Made by a program: the position numbers and the translations under genes
Notes under the pieces: generated by a model
Database searches by the model: none
Seen by the model: the letters and a program-made list of their open reading frames with translations, nothing else
Told to the model about the DNA's origin: nothing
Shown here: one piece after another, positions 1 through 9,854 of the stretch
How positions within the stretch are numbered: position 1 is the stretch's first letter
How the letters are laid out: each line of letters starts with the position of its first letter
Assembly: GCA_947442105.1 (NCBI GenBank)
Contig: CANEVH010000015.1
Location: 1 to 64,000 of the forward strand
Length of the DNA: 64,000 bases
Direction of reading: 5' to 3'
Source of the DNA: Comamonadaceae bacterium
GTDB lineage: Bacteria > Pseudomonadota > Gammaproteobacteria > Burkholderiales > Burkholderiaceae_C

Positions 1-992
1 ACCGAGGGCAGGCGCTTCATGATGGTCTCGGCGCCCAGGTGGGTCATGTCGAGGTTGATGTAGTCCTTGTTCGGGCCGCAACCCCGGCCTTCCTTGATTT
101 CTTGGTCCATGCAGCGCGACACGTAGTCACGCGGTGCCAAGTCTTTGTAGGCGGGCGCATAGCGCTCCATAAAGCGCTCGCCGTTGCTGTTGCGCAAAAT
201 CGCGCCTTCGCCGCGGCAGCCTTCGGTCAGCAAAACGCCCGCGCCGTGCACGCCGGTGGGGTGGAACTGCCAGAACTCCATGTCCTCCAAAGGAATGCCT
301 GCACGCGCTGCCATGCCCAGGCCGTCGCCGGTATTAATAAACGCATTGGTCGACGCCGCAAAAATGCGACCCGCGCCACCGGTGGCCAGGAGCGTGGTTT
401 TCGCTTCTAGGATGTGGACATCGCCGGTCTCCATCTCAATGGCGGTCACTCCCAGCACGTCGCCGTCGGCGTCGCGGATCAGGTCCATGGCCAGCCACTC
501 GACAAAAAAGCTGGTTTTGGCCGCCACGTTTTGCTGGTACAGCGTGTGCAGCATGGCGTGGCCGGTGCGGTCGGCCGCAGCGCAGGCGCGCTCTACCGCT
601 TTTTCGCCGTAATTGGCGGTGTGGCCGCCGAAGGGGCGCTGGTAAATCGTGCCGTCGGGGTTACGGTCAAAAGGCATGCCCATGTGCTCCAGGTCGTAGA
701 CAACCTTGGGCGCTTCGCGGCACATGAACTCGATAGCATCTTGGTCGCCCAGCCAGTCCGAACCTTTCACGGTGTCGTAAAAGTGGTAATGCCAGTTGTC
801 TTCGTTCATATTGCCCAAAGAGGCGCCAATGCCACCTTGGGCTGCCACGGTGTGTGAGCGGGTGGGGAAGACCTTGGACAACACTGCAACGTTAAGGCCG
901 GCGCGGGCCAGTTGCAAAGAGGCGCGCATACCGGAACCACCGGCGCCTACGATGACGACGTCGAACTTACGCTTGGATACTGGATAGGACAT
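1..992 (-). CDS. sdhA: Succinate dehydrogenase flavoprotein subunit (partial, 3' end outside window)
   Basis: Catalytic flavoprotein of succinate:ubiquinone oxidoreductase (complex II), oxidising succinate to fumarate on the cytoplasmic face of the inner membrane. About 330 N-terminal residues are visible on the minus strand from an ATG whose first base is 992. The FAD dinucleotide fold (GAGGSG, near residue 17) is followed by the RSHT motif holding the histidine (about residue 47) that binds FAD covalently, and by AAQGG and the HPTG substrate region. The C-terminus, and presumably sdhB, lie before base 1. It follows sdhC and sdhD in the order sdhC-sdhD-sdhA, with a 27-base gap after sdhD. 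Identification is firm. Confidence 0.96.
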   Translation of the reverse strand, partial: MSYPVSKRKFDVVIVGAGGSGMRASLQLARAGLNVAVLSKVFPTRSHTVAAQGGIGASLGNMNEDNWHYHFYDTVKGSDWLGDQDAIEFMCREAPKVVYDLEHMGMPFDRNPDGTIYQRPFGGHTANYGEKAVERACAAADRTGHAMLHTLYQQNVAAKTSFFVEWLAMDLIRDADGDVLGVTAIEMETGDVHILEAKTTLLATGGAGRIFAASTNAFINTGDGLGMAARAGIPLEDMEFWQFHPTGVHGAGVLLTEGCRGEGAILRNSNGERFMERYAPAYKDLAPRDYVSRCMDQEIKEGRGCGPNKDYINLDMTHLGAETIMKRLPS

Positions 993-1019
993 GAGGTAAA
1001 TATCTTGAAGGTAGACGGC

Positions 1020-1385
1020 TTAAACGCGCCACAAAACTTGAACAGCCCAACCGGCGCAGCCGACCAGCCAGACGATCGAAAAAACCTGGAGCGAGAGACG
1101 CAGTCCCACGGGCTTGATGTAGTCCATCCAGATGTCGCGCATGCCCACCCACACGTGGTAGAGCAGCGCCACGATGATGGCAAAGGTCAGCGTCTTCATC
1201 CATTGGCTGGAGAAGATGCCGGCCCACTTGTAGTAGCCCATCGGGCCTTTAGAGAAGATGACCTGGGCCAAAACGACCACAGTGAACAAGGCCATGAGTG
1301 CGGCGGTGACGCGCTGGGCCAGCCAGTCGCGCAGGCCGTAATGGGCACCCACAACAATGCGTTTGGAACCGTAATGAACTGCCAT
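1020..1385 (-). CDS. sdhD: Succinate dehydrogenase membrane anchor subunit
   Basis: Small integral membrane subunit (121 aa) that with SdhC anchors complex II and shares haem b and ubiquinone. Three hydrophobic segments are visible, at about residues 25-45, 66-85 and 97-118. The motif HVWVGMRDIWMDY after the second helix is typical of SdhD and contains the likely haem-ligand histidine. The gene sits between sdhC and sdhA with short gaps, as one operon transcribed away from the GntR regulator. Length is normal for the family. Confidence 0.93.
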   Translation of the reverse strand: MAVHYGSKRIVVGAHYGLRDWLAQRVTAALMALFTVVVLAQVIFSKGPMGYYKWAGIFSSQWMKTLTFAIIVALLYHVWVGMRDIWMDYIKPVGLRLSLQVFSIVWLVGCAGWAVQVLWRV

Positions 1386-1451
1386 GGTGGTTTTCTTTCC
1401 GAATGTGGGGAACGGGTGAGCGGGTCGCTTAGATGGGCGCAGCGCAGAGGA

Positions 1452-1895
1452 CTAGTACAGGCCAAACAGTTTGGCGCCCAGCACCAGGGTCATGCCCACG
1501 CTGAGCACCAGCGTGAAGATGGCCGAGGATTTGCCAAATTCTTTGGTCACCGCATGGCGCGCATCCATCCACAGGTGGCGCAAGCCCGCGATCAGGTGGT
1601 GCAAAAACGCCCAGATGATGGACAGCGCCACCAGTTTGACGAACCAGCCCGGCACAAAACCCACGCCGATATTGAAAATGCTGGTGAAGCGGGCAAAAGA
1701 GATCTCTGAGGAAATGGAGGTGTCAAACATCCAGATGATGAAGGGCATGAGCAAGAACATCAGCGCGCCGCTGACGCGGTGCAAGATGGACACAATGCCC
1801 GCTACCGGCAGCCGGTAGCTTGGCAAATCGGTGAAGGCGTTGATGTTGCGGAATTCGGGCCGCTTGGGCCGGGTGCTGGGGGAGGGCGCAGACAT
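1452..1895 (-). CDS. sdhC: Succinate dehydrogenase cytochrome b556 subunit
   Basis: Haem/quinone-binding membrane subunit of complex II (147 aa from the chosen start). The N-terminal RPEFRNINAF region, the SILHRVSG motif at the start of helix 1, and HHLIAGLRHLWMD before the last helix are SdhC signatures. The frame is open 28 codons further upstream, but the protein MSAPSPSTRPKRPEF begins where family members do, so the ATG at 1895 is preferred. First gene of the sdhCDA(B) operon. The 119-base gap to the gntR gene probably holds its promoter; a TAGAAT box read on the minus strand is present but has no convincing -35. Confidence 0.93.
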   Translation of the reverse strand: MSAPSPSTRPKRPEFRNINAFTDLPSYRLPVAGIVSILHRVSGALMFLLMPFIIWMFDTSISSEISFARFTSIFNIGVGFVPGWFVKLVALSIIWAFLHHLIAGLRHLWMDARHAVTKEFGKSSAIFTLVLSVGMTLVLGAKLFGLY

Positions 1896-2014
1896 GGGCG
1901 GGTGCTTTCTAAGGTGTAACCGGTTTGTAATTCTGGCTTGTTGCAGCGCAAATTCTATTGCACTGCACCATTCTGACACTGTCCTTGCAGCCCCGGCATG
2001 CGGCGTCTGGAATG

Positions 2015-2842
2015 TCAGTGAAGTTCATTGCGGTAGTGGTGGGTGGTGGTGACATAAATGCACTGGCGCATTTCCATGGGCACATCGTTGTAGGTGCAGG
2101 CGATGCGCTCCACGCTCAGCAATGGCGTGTTTGCAGTCACTCCTAAAAGTTCCATTTGTGTCGCGTCGGGCAGCACGGCGCGTATTTTTTCACCGGCACG
2201 CACCATGCGCACGCCAAACTCGCGCTCAAACATGGCGTACATCGGGCCGTCGTCGTTGCGCAGGCGCTCGGCGGTCAGGCCTTTGAACGCTGCGCCGGGC
2301 AACCAGATGTCTTCCAGAATGGTCGGAACCTCGCCAAAAGACAGCACGCGGCGTATTTGGAGAACTGCATCGCCCGCACGAAGCCCTAGCCCACGCGCCA
2401 CTTCAGCAGAGGCGCGGGCGCGCTTGCAATCGATGATTTGCCGCTGTGCCGGTCCTTCGCTGTTGGCGTCGCCCGTGTCAGGCACCAGTTTGAGAAACCG
2501 GTATTGCACATGCTGTTCGGCGTGGGTGGCGACGAAAGTTCCTTTGCCTTGGCGGCGCACCAGCAGGTTGTCGGTGGACAGTTCGTCAATGGCTTTGCGC
2601 ACCGTGCCTTGGCTGACCTTGAACCGCGCCGCCAGTTCTTGTTCGCTGGGAATGGCGGCCCCGGACTTCCATTCCCCCGCTTCTAGGCTTTGCAAGAGCA
2701 GCGCCTTGATTTGCTGGTACAAAGGGCTAAACGCTGGCGCTGCGGCTGCAACAGCCGCTGGCGCTGCGGACTCAGCCTGCGAAACGTCTGCGCCCATTTT
2801 CACGGCAGCGGGGTCGCTTACAAGGGAGGTCGTGGCAGCCAT
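2015..2842 (-). CDS. GntR-family (HutC/UTRA) transcriptional regulator
   Basis: DNA-binding regulator of 275 aa. A winged helix-turn-helix of GntR type occupies roughly residues 40-105 (PLYQQIKALL, IPSEQELAARF, VSQGTVRKAI, RQGKGTFV). A UTRA ligand-sensing domain fills about residues 115-270. The first ~38 residues are alanine-rich and probably disordered. It lies between the sdh operon (same strand, downstream) and mdh (divergent), so control of these TCA-cycle genes by a metabolite is the natural inference. A 12-bp palindrome inside its own promoter suggests autoregulation. The ligand cannot be read from the sequence. Confidence 0.88.
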   Translation of the reverse strand: MAATTSLVSDPAAVKMGADVSQAESAAPAAVAAAAPAFSPLYQQIKALLLQSLEAGEWKSGAAIPSEQELAARFKVSQGTVRKAIDELSTDNLLVRRQGKGTFVATHAEQHVQYRFLKLVPDTGDANSEGPAQRQIIDCKRARASAEVARGLGLRAGDAVLQIRRVLSFGEVPTILEDIWLPGAAFKGLTAERLRNDDGPMYAMFEREFGVRMVRAGEKIRAVLPDATQMELLGVTANTPLLSVERIACTYNDVPMEMRQCIYVTTTHHYRNELH

Positions 2843-2888
2843 AGATGGGTGTTTTTGTCAGCGCGAAGTCAGTCTCATATTCGGATAA

Positions 2889-2916
2889 ATCATATCTTAT
2901 ATAAGACATAAGACAA
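2889..2916 (-). promoter_or_regulatory. Putative gntR promoter
   Basis: Read on the minus strand, TTGTCT (2916-2911) and TATGAT (2894-2889) are separated by 16 bases, a good sigma-70 match. The spacer begins with the palindrome at 2895-2906. The start codon of the regulator is 47 bases downstream of the -10 box. Confidence 0.55.
2895..2906. promoter_or_regulatory. Candidate GntR operator, perfect palindrome TCTTATATAAGA
   Basis: Perfect 12-bp inverted repeat lying inside the spacer of the putative gntR promoter and 11 bases upstream of the -35 box of the mdh promoter. A second partial copy (ATAAGAC) follows immediately. GntR proteins bind short palindromes as dimers, so binding here could repress both divergent units. 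That is inference from position. Confidence 0.5.
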
Positions 2917-2917
2917 G

Positions 2918-2947
2918 TTGACCTTTTCAGAAAATCGAGGGTAAACT
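2918..2947 (+). promoter_or_regulatory. Putative mdh promoter
   Basis: TTGACC at 2918-2923 and TAAACT at 2942-2947 with an 18-base spacer fit a sigma-70 promoter reading toward mdh, leaving a leader of about 85 bases. No other strong match was seen in this divergent region. Confidence 0.5.
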
Positions 2948-3038
2948 CTTAGCCATTCCGCTTGTTCGGCGCAGCTACTACCCGCGCCACCCAGCCCAGA
3001 CTTTCACCACGCTTTCACCACACTTCCTGGAGTTTTTT

Positions 3039-4025
3039 ATGAGCAAGAAGCCCGTTCGCGTTGCCGTTACCGGCGCAGCAGGTCAAATCGGATACGCCAT
3101 TTTGTTCCGCATCGCCTCAGGCGAAATGCTGGGCAAAGACCAACCCGTGGTGCTGAGCTTGCTCGAAGTTCCGTTCGAGAAGCCCCAGCAAGCATTGCAA
3201 GGCGTGATGATGGAACTGCAAGACTGCGCATTCCCCTTGCTCGTGGGCATGGAAGCGCACGGCGACCCGATGACCGCGTTCAAGGACGTGGACTACGCCT
3301 TGTTGATCGGTTCGCGCCCCCGTGGCCCCGGCATGGAGCGCGCTGAGCTGCTCGCCGTCAACGCCGAAATCTTTACCGCCCAAGGCAAGGCCTTGAACGC
3401 CGTGGCCAGCCGCGACGTGCGTGTGCTAGTGGTGGGCAACCCCGCCAACACCAATGCTTACATCGCCATGAAGAGCGCGCCCGACCTGCCGCGCAAAAAC
3501 TTCACCGCCATGCTGCGCCTGGACCACAACCGCGCCCTGAGCCAGTTGGCCGCCAAAACCGGCAAAGCCGTGGCTGACATCGAAAAACTGGCGGTCTGGG
3601 GCAACCACTCGCCCACCATGTACGCCGACTACCGCTTTGCCACGGTGCACGGCGAAAGCGTCAAGGACATGATCAACGACCACGACTGGAATGCCAACAC
3701 CTTCTTGCCCACCGTGGGCAAGCGCGGCGCAGCCATCATTGCCGCACGCGGCGTGTCGTCTGCCGCATCTGCTGCCAACGCCGCCATCGACCACATGCGC
3801 GACTGGGCGCTGGGAACGAACGGCAAGTGGGTCACCATGGGCGTTCCTTCGGACGGCCAATACGGCATTCCCGCAGACACCATGTTTGGCTTTGCCGTGA
3901 CCTGTGAAGGTGGCGAATACACGGTGGTAGAAGGTTTGCCCGTGGACGCGTTCAGCCAAGAATGCATCAACAAAACCCTCAAAGAGCTGCAAGACGAACA
4001 AGCGGGCGTCGCCCACCTGCTCTGA
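3039..4025 (+). CDS. mdh: Malate dehydrogenase
   Basis: NAD-dependent malate dehydrogenase, 328 aa, interconverting malate and oxaloacetate in the TCA cycle. The Rossmann glycine motif (TGAAGQIGY) is at residues 9-17. The substrate arginines appear in [24 protein letters not shown] follows, and the catalytic histidine is in [12 protein letters not shown] (about residue 190). This is the dimeric LDH/MDH-superfamily type common in Burkholderiales. The ATG has a CTGGAG ribosome site 6 bases upstream. First gene of a plus-strand run with the CitE-like gene and acnB. Confidence 0.97.
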   Translation: MSKKPVRVAVTGAAGQIGYAILFRIASGEMLGKDQPVVLSLLEVPFEKPQQALQGVMMELQDCAFPLLVGMEAHGDPMTAFKDVDYALLIGSRPRGPGMERAELLAVNAEIFTAQGKALNAVASRDVRVLVVGNPANTNAYIAMKSAPDLPRKNFTAMLRLDHNRALSQLAAKTGKAVADIEKLAVWGNHSPTMYADYRFATVHGESVKDMINDHDWNANTFLPTVGKRGAAIIAARGVSSAASAANAAIDHMRDWALGTNGKWVTMGVPSDGQYGIPADTMFGFAVTCEGGEYTVVEGLPVDAFSQECINKTLKELQDEQAGVAHLL

Positions 4026-4077
4026 TCGCGCCCCAGCCCGAGCACCGCTAGGGTGCGTGGGCGGGCGCTAGCGCGCA

Positions 4078-5109
4078 ATGCAACACCCCCGCAACATTCT
4101 TCTAGGTGCCCAGGCGCGCACCGGGGTGTTGCCGGTTTGCGACCATTACAGCGGCGCACCGGCGCGCATGCGCAAAAGTTTGCGCTTGCAGGCCGAACTG
4201 ATCGAAGAGTTTGGCGCTTGCGTGTTTGATGTCACCCTGGACTGCGAAGACGGCGCCCCGACCGGTGGCGAGGTGGAGCAAGCCCACACCATTTGCGAGT
4301 TGTTGAACGTTTTGCCGACTACGGCGGGCGGCGGTGTGCGGGCGCCTCTGCCCCGCGTGGGCGCACGGGTGCATGCCGTGGGCCATTCGTCGTTCGCGTC
4401 TGATATAGCCGTCATCGTGGGCGGTGCGGCAGCAGCCCTGAGTTACCTCATGGTTCCCAAGGTGGAGTCTTTGGATGATGTCGAGCAGGCTTTGAGTGCG
4501 ATTGACGCTGCCGCCGGTCACACCAAGGTGCCGTTGCACGTGCTGATCGAGTCCCCTGCGGCAGTTCAACAGGTGTTTGCCATTGCGGCTCATCCCCGGG
4601 TGCAGTCGCTCAGTTTTGGGTTGATGGACTTTGTGTCAGCGCACAGCGGCGCCATTCCTGGCTCGGCCATGGGTTTGCGCACTGAACAGGACCAATACAC
4701 CTTGGACCAGTTTCACCACCCCTTGGTGCGCCGGGCCAAGCTGGAGATTGCCAGCGCCTGTCACGCCTATGGCAAGGTACCGTCGCATTGCGTGGTCACC
4801 GAGTTGAGGGATGCGGCAGCGGTGGAGCGCGCCGCGCGTTATGCCGCCACCGCGCTGGGTTTTACCCGCATGTGGAGCATCCACCCCGACCAGATTCGCC
4901 CTATCCTGCGGGGCTTCGCGCCTTTGGCTTCCGAGGTGGATGTGGCGGCACGCATCCTGCAAGCGGCATCCCAGACCGACTGGGCGCCGGTTGCCGTGGA
5001 CGGCAAGTTGCACGACCGCGCGAGTTACCGTTATTTTTGGCAGGTTTTGGAGCGCGCGCACCGCACCGGCCAAACCATTCCTGCCGAGTTGCAGCATTAT
5101 TTTGTTTGA
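4078..5109 (+). CDS. HpcH/HpaI aldolase / citrate lyase beta (CitE)-like protein
   Basis: 343-aa TIM-barrel protein of the CitE/HpcH superfamily, which cleaves or forms C-C bonds of acyl-CoA or keto-acid substrates with Mg2+. Visible family features are the metal-site [11 protein letters not shown] near residue 59, the MVPKVES strand, HVLIESPAA, and the SLSFGLMDF loop with its acidic residue. It lies 52 bases after mdh and 20 before acnB, an arrangement common in this order, so a role next to the TCA cycle (for example malyl- or citramalyl-CoA chemistry) is plausible. No citrate lyase alpha or gamma gene is nearby, so it is not a classical citrate lyase. The exact substrate is unknown. Confidence 0.82.
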   Translation: MQHPRNILLGAQARTGVLPVCDHYSGAPARMRKSLRLQAELIEEFGACVFDVTLDCEDGAPTGGEVEQAHTICELLNVLPTTAGGGVRAPLPRVGARVHAVGHSSFASDIAVIVGGAAAALSYLMVPKVESLDDVEQALSAIDAAAGHTKVPLHVLIESPAAVQQVFAIAAHPRVQSLSFGLMDFVSAHSGAIPGSAMGLRTEQDQYTLDQFHHPLVRRAKLEIASACHAYGKVPSHCVVTELRDAAAVERAARYAATALGFTRMWSIHPDQIRPILRGFAPLASEVDVAARILQAASQTDWAPVAVDGKLHDRASYRYFWQVLERAHRTGQTIPAELQHYFV

Positions 5110-5129
5110 TTGAATAAGGAGAAAACACC

Positions 5130-7721
5130 ATGTTGAACGCCTACCGAGCCCATGTTGCCGAGCGCGCCGCGCTGGGTATCCCCCCGCTACCCCTGGATGC
5201 CAAGCAAACCGCCGAACTGATCGAGCTGATCAAGGCGCCCATTGCGGGCGACGAAGCCTTTTTGCTCGACATGCTGACCCACCGCGTGCCCCCAGGCGTG
5301 GACGATGCGGCCAAGGTCAAAGCCTCCTTCTTGGCCGCTGTGGCGCACGGCGATTTGGCTGTCGCCCTGATCTCCAAGTCCAAAGCCACCGAACTGTTGG
5401 GCACCATGGTGGGCGGCTACAACGTCAAGCCCCTGATTGATTTGCTTGACGACGCCGAAGTGGCCTCTGTGGCCGCCGCTGCGCTGAAAAAGACGCTGCT
5501 GATGTTCGATTTTTTCCACGACGTGGAAGTCAAAGCCAAGGCCGGTAACGCGCACGCCAAAGAAGTGATCCAAAGCTGGGCCGATGCCGAGTGGTTCACC
5601 AGCCGCCCCGAAGTGCCGCACACCATCACCGTGACCGTGTTCAAGGTGCCCGGCGAAACCAATACCGACGACCTGTCCCCCGCGCCCGACGCCTGGAGCC
5701 GCCCGGACATTCCGCTGCACTACCTGGCCATGCTGAAAAATACGCGCGAAGGCGCGGCCTTCAAGCCCGAAGAAGACGGCAAGCGCGGCCCCATGCAGTT
5801 CATCGACGACTTGAAGAAAAAAGGCCATCTGGTGGCCTATGTGGGCGACGTGGTGGGCACGGGTTCGAGCCGCAAGTCGGCCACCAACAGCGTGATCTGG
5901 GCCACCGGCCAGGACATTCCTTTTGTGCCCAACAAGCGCTTTGGCGGCGTTACCCTGGGCGGCAAGATCGCCCCCATCTTCTTCAACACGCAAGAAGACT
6001 CCGGCGCCCTGCCGATCGAAGTGAATGTGACGAAGCTGGAAATGGGTGACGTCATTGACGTGCTGCCCTACGAGGGCAAGATTCTGCGCAACGGCGAACT
6101 GGTCGAAACATTTGCCCTCAAAAGCGATGTGCTGTTGGACGAAGTGCGCGCCGGTGGCCGTATCAACCTGATTATTGGCCGCTCGCTGACCGCCAAGGCG
6201 CGTGAGTCTTTGGGCTTGCCCGCGTCCACCGCCTTCCGCCTGCCTTCTGCGCCCATCAGCACCCAGGCTGGCTTCACGCTCGCGCAAAAAATGGTGGGCC
6301 GCGCCGTCGGTTTGCCCGAAGGGCAGGGCGTGCGCCCCGGCACTTACTGCGAACCCAAAATGACCACGGTGGGTTCGCAAGACACCACCGGCCCCATGAC
6401 CCGCGACGAACTCAAAGACCTGGCGTGCCTGGGCTTTAGCGCTGATTTGGTGATGCAGTCCTTCTGCCACACCGCCGCCTACCCCAAGCCCGTGGACGTG
6501 AAAACCCACCGCGAGCTGCCCGCCTTTATCAGCAACCGCGGTGGCGTGGCCCTGCGTCCGGGCGACGGCGTGATCCACTCCTGGCTCAACCGCCTGCTGC
6601 TGCCCGACACCGTGGGCACCGGCGGCGACAGCCATACGCGCTTCCCCATCGGCATCTCCTTCCCCGCAGGCTCTGGCTTGGTAGCGTTTGGGGCTGCCAC
6701 CGGCGTCATGCCCCTGGACATGCCGGAGTCGGTGTTGGTGCGCTTCAAAGGCCAGATGCAGCCCGGCATCACCCTGCGCGACCTCGTGCACGCCATTCCG
6801 CTGTACGCCATCAAGGCCGGTTTGCTCACCGTGGCCAAGGCTGGCAAGGTCAATGTGTTCTCTGGGCGTATTTTGGAAATCGAAGGTTTGCCCGACCTGA
6901 AAGTCGAACAGGCGTTTGAGTTGTCTGACGCCTCGGCCGAGCGTTCAGCCGCCGGTTGCACCGTCAAGCTCAACCCCGCGCCCATCAAGGAATACCTCAC
7001 CAGCAACGTCGTGCTCATGAAAAACATGATCGCCGACGGCTACGCCGACAAGCGCACCCTGGAGCGCCGCATCCAAAAGGTCGAAGCCTGGCTGGCCAAC
7101 CCCAGCTTGCTAGAGGCCGACAAGGACGCCGAGTACGCCGAAGTCATCGAGATCGACCTAAACGACTTGAAAGAGCCGGTGCTGTGCTGCCCCAACGACC
7201 CGGACGATGCCAAGCTGCTCTCGGACGTGGCCGGTGCCAAGATCGACGAGGTGTTTATTGGCTCTTGCATGACCAATATTGGCCACTTCCGCGCGGCCTC
7301 CAAGCTGCTCGAAGGCAAGCGCGATATCCCGGTCAAGCTGTGGATTGCGCCACCCACCAAGATGGACGCGGCTGAATTGACGCGCGAAGGCCATTACGGC
7401 GTGTTCGGCGCCGCTGGCGCGCGCACCGAAATGCCCGGCTGCTCGCTGTGCATGGGCAACCAGGCGCAGGTGCGCGAAGGCGCGACCGTGGTATCCACCT
7501 CAACCCGCAACTTCCCCAACCGCTTGGGCAAGAACACCAATGTTTATTTGGCCTCGGCCGAGCTGGCGGCGATTGCGTCCAAGCTGGGCCGCATTCCCAC
7601 CGTGGCCGAATACCAGGCCGACATGGGCGTGATCAACAAGGACGGCAGCAAAATTTACCAGTACCTGAACTTTGACCAGATCGAGGAATACGCTCACGTC
7701 GCTAAGGGAGTGAGCCCCTGA
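5130..7721 (+). CDS. acnB: Aconitate hydratase B (bifunctional aconitase / 2-methylisocitrate dehydratase)
   Basis: 863-aa [4Fe-4S] aconitase of the AcnB type, isomerising citrate to isocitrate. The order is typical of AcnB: an N-terminal HEAT-like helical domain (to ~160), a swivelling domain (GTGSSRKSA near residue 246), then the catalytic domains. Cluster cysteines are in SFCHTAAYP (about residue 445), GSCMTNIGH and PGCSLCMGN near the C-terminus. Substrate-binding GGDSHTRFP is present. The ribosome site AAGGAG is ideal. It ends the mdh-acnB run; the accessory island starts 209 bases later. Confidence 0.97.
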   Translation: MLNAYRAHVAERAALGIPPLPLDAKQTAELIELIKAPIAGDEAFLLDMLTHRVPPGVDDAAKVKASFLAAVAHGDLAVALISKSKATELLGTMVGGYNVKPLIDLLDDAEVASVAAAALKKTLLMFDFFHDVEVKAKAGNAHAKEVIQSWADAEWFTSRPEVPHTITVTVFKVPGETNTDDLSPAPDAWSRPDIPLHYLAMLKNTREGAAFKPEEDGKRGPMQFIDDLKKKGHLVAYVGDVVGTGSSRKSATNSVIWATGQDIPFVPNKRFGGVTLGGKIAPIFFNTQEDSGALPIEVNVTKLEMGDVIDVLPYEGKILRNGELVETFALKSDVLLDEVRAGGRINLIIGRSLTAKARESLGLPASTAFRLPSAPISTQAGFTLAQKMVGRAVGLPEGQGVRPGTYCEPKMTTVGSQDTTGPMTRDELKDLACLGFSADLVMQSFCHTAAYPKPVDVKTHRELPAFISNRGGVALRPGDGVIHSWLNRLLLPDTVGTGGDSHTRFPIGISFPAGSGLVAFGAATGVMPLDMPESVLVRFKGQMQPGITLRDLVHAIPLYAIKAGLLTVAKAGKVNVFSGRILEIEGLPDLKVEQAFELSDASAERSAAGCTVKLNPAPIKEYLTSNVVLMKNMIADGYADKRTLERRIQKVEAWLANPSLLEADKDAEYAEVIEIDLNDLKEPVLCCPNDPDDAKLLSDVAGAKIDEVFIGSCMTNIGHFRAASKLLEGKRDIPVKLWIAPPTKMDAAELTREGHYGVFGAAGARTEMPGCSLCMGNQAQVREGATVVSTSTRNFPNRLGKNTNVYLASAELAAIASKLGRIPTVAEYQADMGVINKDGSKIYQYLNFDQIEEYAHVAKGVSP

Positions 7722-7890
7722 CAGTACGGTGTATTCCCTAAGCCTTGGTGCGTGGGGTGACGCGTCATGCGACAGGTTGACCGTAACCCATGGAAACATG
7801 CATTTCGCGCGTGTTTTCTGGGTGGCAATGATGCGAAACTTGCTCCCCCTTTTCCGTTACCTTTGTTATAGTGCAAGCCGACAAAGAAAC

Positions 7891-7918
7891 TAGGACTTAG
7901 GACTTAGGACTTAGGACT
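7891..7918 (+). repeat. Four tandem copies of the 7-mer TAGGACT
   Basis: Four perfect head-to-tail copies of TAGGACT directly precede the ribosome site (GGAGGGGAAGGA) of the first island gene, so they lie in its 5' leader. Such a tract could change copy number by slippage and alter leader length. It also sits at the left edge of the atypical island. Function is unknown. Confidence 0.85.
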
Positions 7919-7930
7919 GGAGGGGAAGGA

Positions 7931-9853
7931 ATGGCCAGCATTTTTTTTCATAACTCATTTGGGGTTTTCCAAGGTGGTGGAGTCCGCGCAACGGCGTTTG
8001 CCGGAGCATTCCGGGAGACCTATACCGCCGGCATTCGTCACACCTCAGTGGCGGGTACATCGGCTGGCGCGATCGCTGCCGTACTTGTCGCCGCAGGAGC
8101 AACACCCGATCAACTAGAAAAAATTCTCCGGGATCTCGACTTTCAGTCGCTGCTAAGGAAGCCGGACCAGCGCCATAAATTTTCCGAACTCTGGCCTCGT
8201 TTCATAGGAACGTTGCTTGTGCCCTTTGGATGGTTCTCCAAGAAGTTCTACTTGGTGAGTAGGGTCCTTCGCTATGGTGGATGTTATTCGTCCTCAGGAA
8301 TAGAGGAGTGGATTGACGGGCATTTGCAAAAGTTGCTGCAAACTAAGGGCCGAGTGAAGTTCCGTGATCTGCCCATTCCGGCATTCATCGTGGCGACCGA
8401 CCTTAGTAGCAATGTGGCCAAGGTGTGGAGTAGCAGCCAGAATCCGGATGATTCAGTCGCACTTGCGGTGCGCGCATCGTGTTCTATCCCCCTGTTCTTT
8501 CAGCCGGTGCTGGTTGGGGACTCGAGGATTGTCGACGGCGGAATGCTGAGCAACCTACCGACATTCACCTCAGATGGCGACAGCCTCATCAGTTCTCGGC
8601 CGGTGCTGGCATATCGCCTTGTCGGCGCGTCTGCGGCACAGCCGAACTGGACTACGAGCCATTTGTTACGAAGTTTGATCGCCACGGTGTTGAGCGGTGC
8701 CGCAGAACTGCAGATCAGGATGCACAGGCAGGTGACTTGCATCAATATCCAGATCGACAATCTGGCGGCAACTGACTTCGACTTAATTGACAGCGATATG
8801 AAGGGCCATTTGGTTAAAACCGGCGCGGAGGCAGCGCGCAAGTTCTTAGAAAGCGGCATGCTCGGGGTTAAGCAGCAGACCTACTACAGCAGTTCGCTGA
8901 GTTGCCTGGACGAGGTCTATGGAGCGATTGCGTCCCAGAGCGACAAATTACCTGAAGAAGTCCTTATCTCAGAGGTCGCGACTGATTGGTACTGGCAACT
9001 GTTTCCATCCGTTCTATTCTGGCGGACTCGAGGCGTGCCGGTCAGCGTGCTTCTGGAGTCGGCCAAGGGCGATGTGCACAACCTGTCTAAGGAAAGGTCC
9101 CGCCGGTCCAACCTTAAGGGAATGGGGGTTGCCGTTAAGGAAGTCGAGCACATTCCTTTTCAGGCCTATGTGTTCCGGCGTCCCAATCAACGGGCCAGCA
9201 CCGCTGTGCTGTTCACGCAAACGAACCAACATGAGCCGCTCGCCACTCTCTATGAAGGACCTTTGCATCAGACAGTCATCCTAATGCTCGCAAGCAGACT
9301 TGTCGAGAGCGGCATTGTGGCTTCAACTACAGCGTTCCGCCCCAGTCTGGTTCCCGTTTTACCGGATGAGGTCCTGAAAGCGCTTAAAAAAGGCGTGTCG
9401 CAGTACTCGGCGCCCAGTGTACAACTTAGCTGGGAGCGCGTTCCGCTCTCGAAGGCGCGAAGCATCACGAAGCTAGTCCGCGGATTCAAGTACACACAGC
9501 TTCAGATGCTCGTGCAGATGTTGAAGGAGTCCGATATCGAGCCGTTCTCTCCTACTGCGGTTGTGTTGGATGGTGACCGCCATTCTCTTATGGGGCCACC
9601 GGTCTTCGAGCTGGTGGGTAATTCATTCGTTGGGGTCGAAGGCAATACTCGAACGTTATACGCCCACCTTCATGAATATGACGAGATGTTTGGCGTCGTG
9701 GCGAGGGGCGTAACCGATCCACCGCCCGGCGACTCTGTGCTTCTGTCCGAAATGAGCCGAATTGACACTGAGGTGCACATTAATGAGCGTATGCCCGGCT
9801 TCGCATACCATCACTTTCGACGCATTGAAGGTGCATGCCATCCGCATAGATAG
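7931..9853 (+). CDS. Patatin-like phospholipase with long unassigned C-terminal half
   Basis: 640-aa protein. The first ~300 residues are a patatin-type Ser-Asp acyl hydrolase: glycine-rich oxyanion loop QGGGVRA (14-20), nucleophile elbow GTSAG with Ser44, and the catalytic Asp202 in VDGGMLSNLP. No signal peptide is seen, so a cytoplasmic phospholipase acting on the cell's own membrane is plausible. Residues ~330-640 match no family I can name. Part of it (near 350-450) has a pattern faintly like a degenerate PLD-type fold without HxK motifs. First gene of a five-gene run, one base before the next start. G+C is visibly lower than acnB. Patatins are recurrent effectors in phage-defence operons. 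Confidence 0.85.
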   Translation: MASIFFHNSFGVFQGGGVRATAFAGAFRETYTAGIRHTSVAGTSAGAIAAVLVAAGATPDQLEKILRDLDFQSLLRKPDQRHKFSELWPRFIGTLLVPFGWFSKKFYLVSRVLRYGGCYSSSGIEEWIDGHLQKLLQTKGRVKFRDLPIPAFIVATDLSSNVAKVWSSSQNPDDSVALAVRASCSIPLFFQPVLVGDSRIVDGGMLSNLPTFTSDGDSLISSRPVLAYRLVGASAAQPNWTTSHLLRSLIATVLSGAAELQIRMHRQVTCINIQIDNLAATDFDLIDSDMKGHLVKTGAEAARKFLESGMLGVKQQTYYSSSLSCLDEVYGAIASQSDKLPEEVLISEVATDWYWQLFPSVLFWRTRGVPVSVLLESAKGDVHNLSKERSRRSNLKGMGVAVKEVEHIPFQAYVFRRPNQRASTAVLFTQTNQHEPLATLYEGPLHQTVILMLASRLVESGIVASTTAFRPSLVPVLPDEVLKALKKGVSQYSAPSVQLSWERVPLSKARSITKLVRGFKYTQLQMLVQMLKESDIEPFSPTAVVLDGDRHSLMGPPVFELVGNSFVGVEGNTRTLYAHLHEYDEMFGVVARGVTDPPPGDSVLLSEMSRIDTEVHINERMPGFAYHHFRRIEGACHPHR

Positions 9854-9854
9854 C

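Noticed and set aside
5187-6791. 534-codon open frame antisense to acnB
   Set aside because: The protein is rich in His, Gly, Gln and Ala with no domain. It is the usual shadow of a G+C-rich gene, and acnB on the other strand is certain.
7840-7872. Promoter for the island (TTGCTC ... TATAGT)
   Set aside because: The two boxes are 21 bases apart, outside the normal range, and no better -35 was seen, so it is not listed as a feature.
7891-7918. Heptamer tract considered as CRISPR
   Set aside because: Units are only 7 bases and have no spacers; no cas gene is near.
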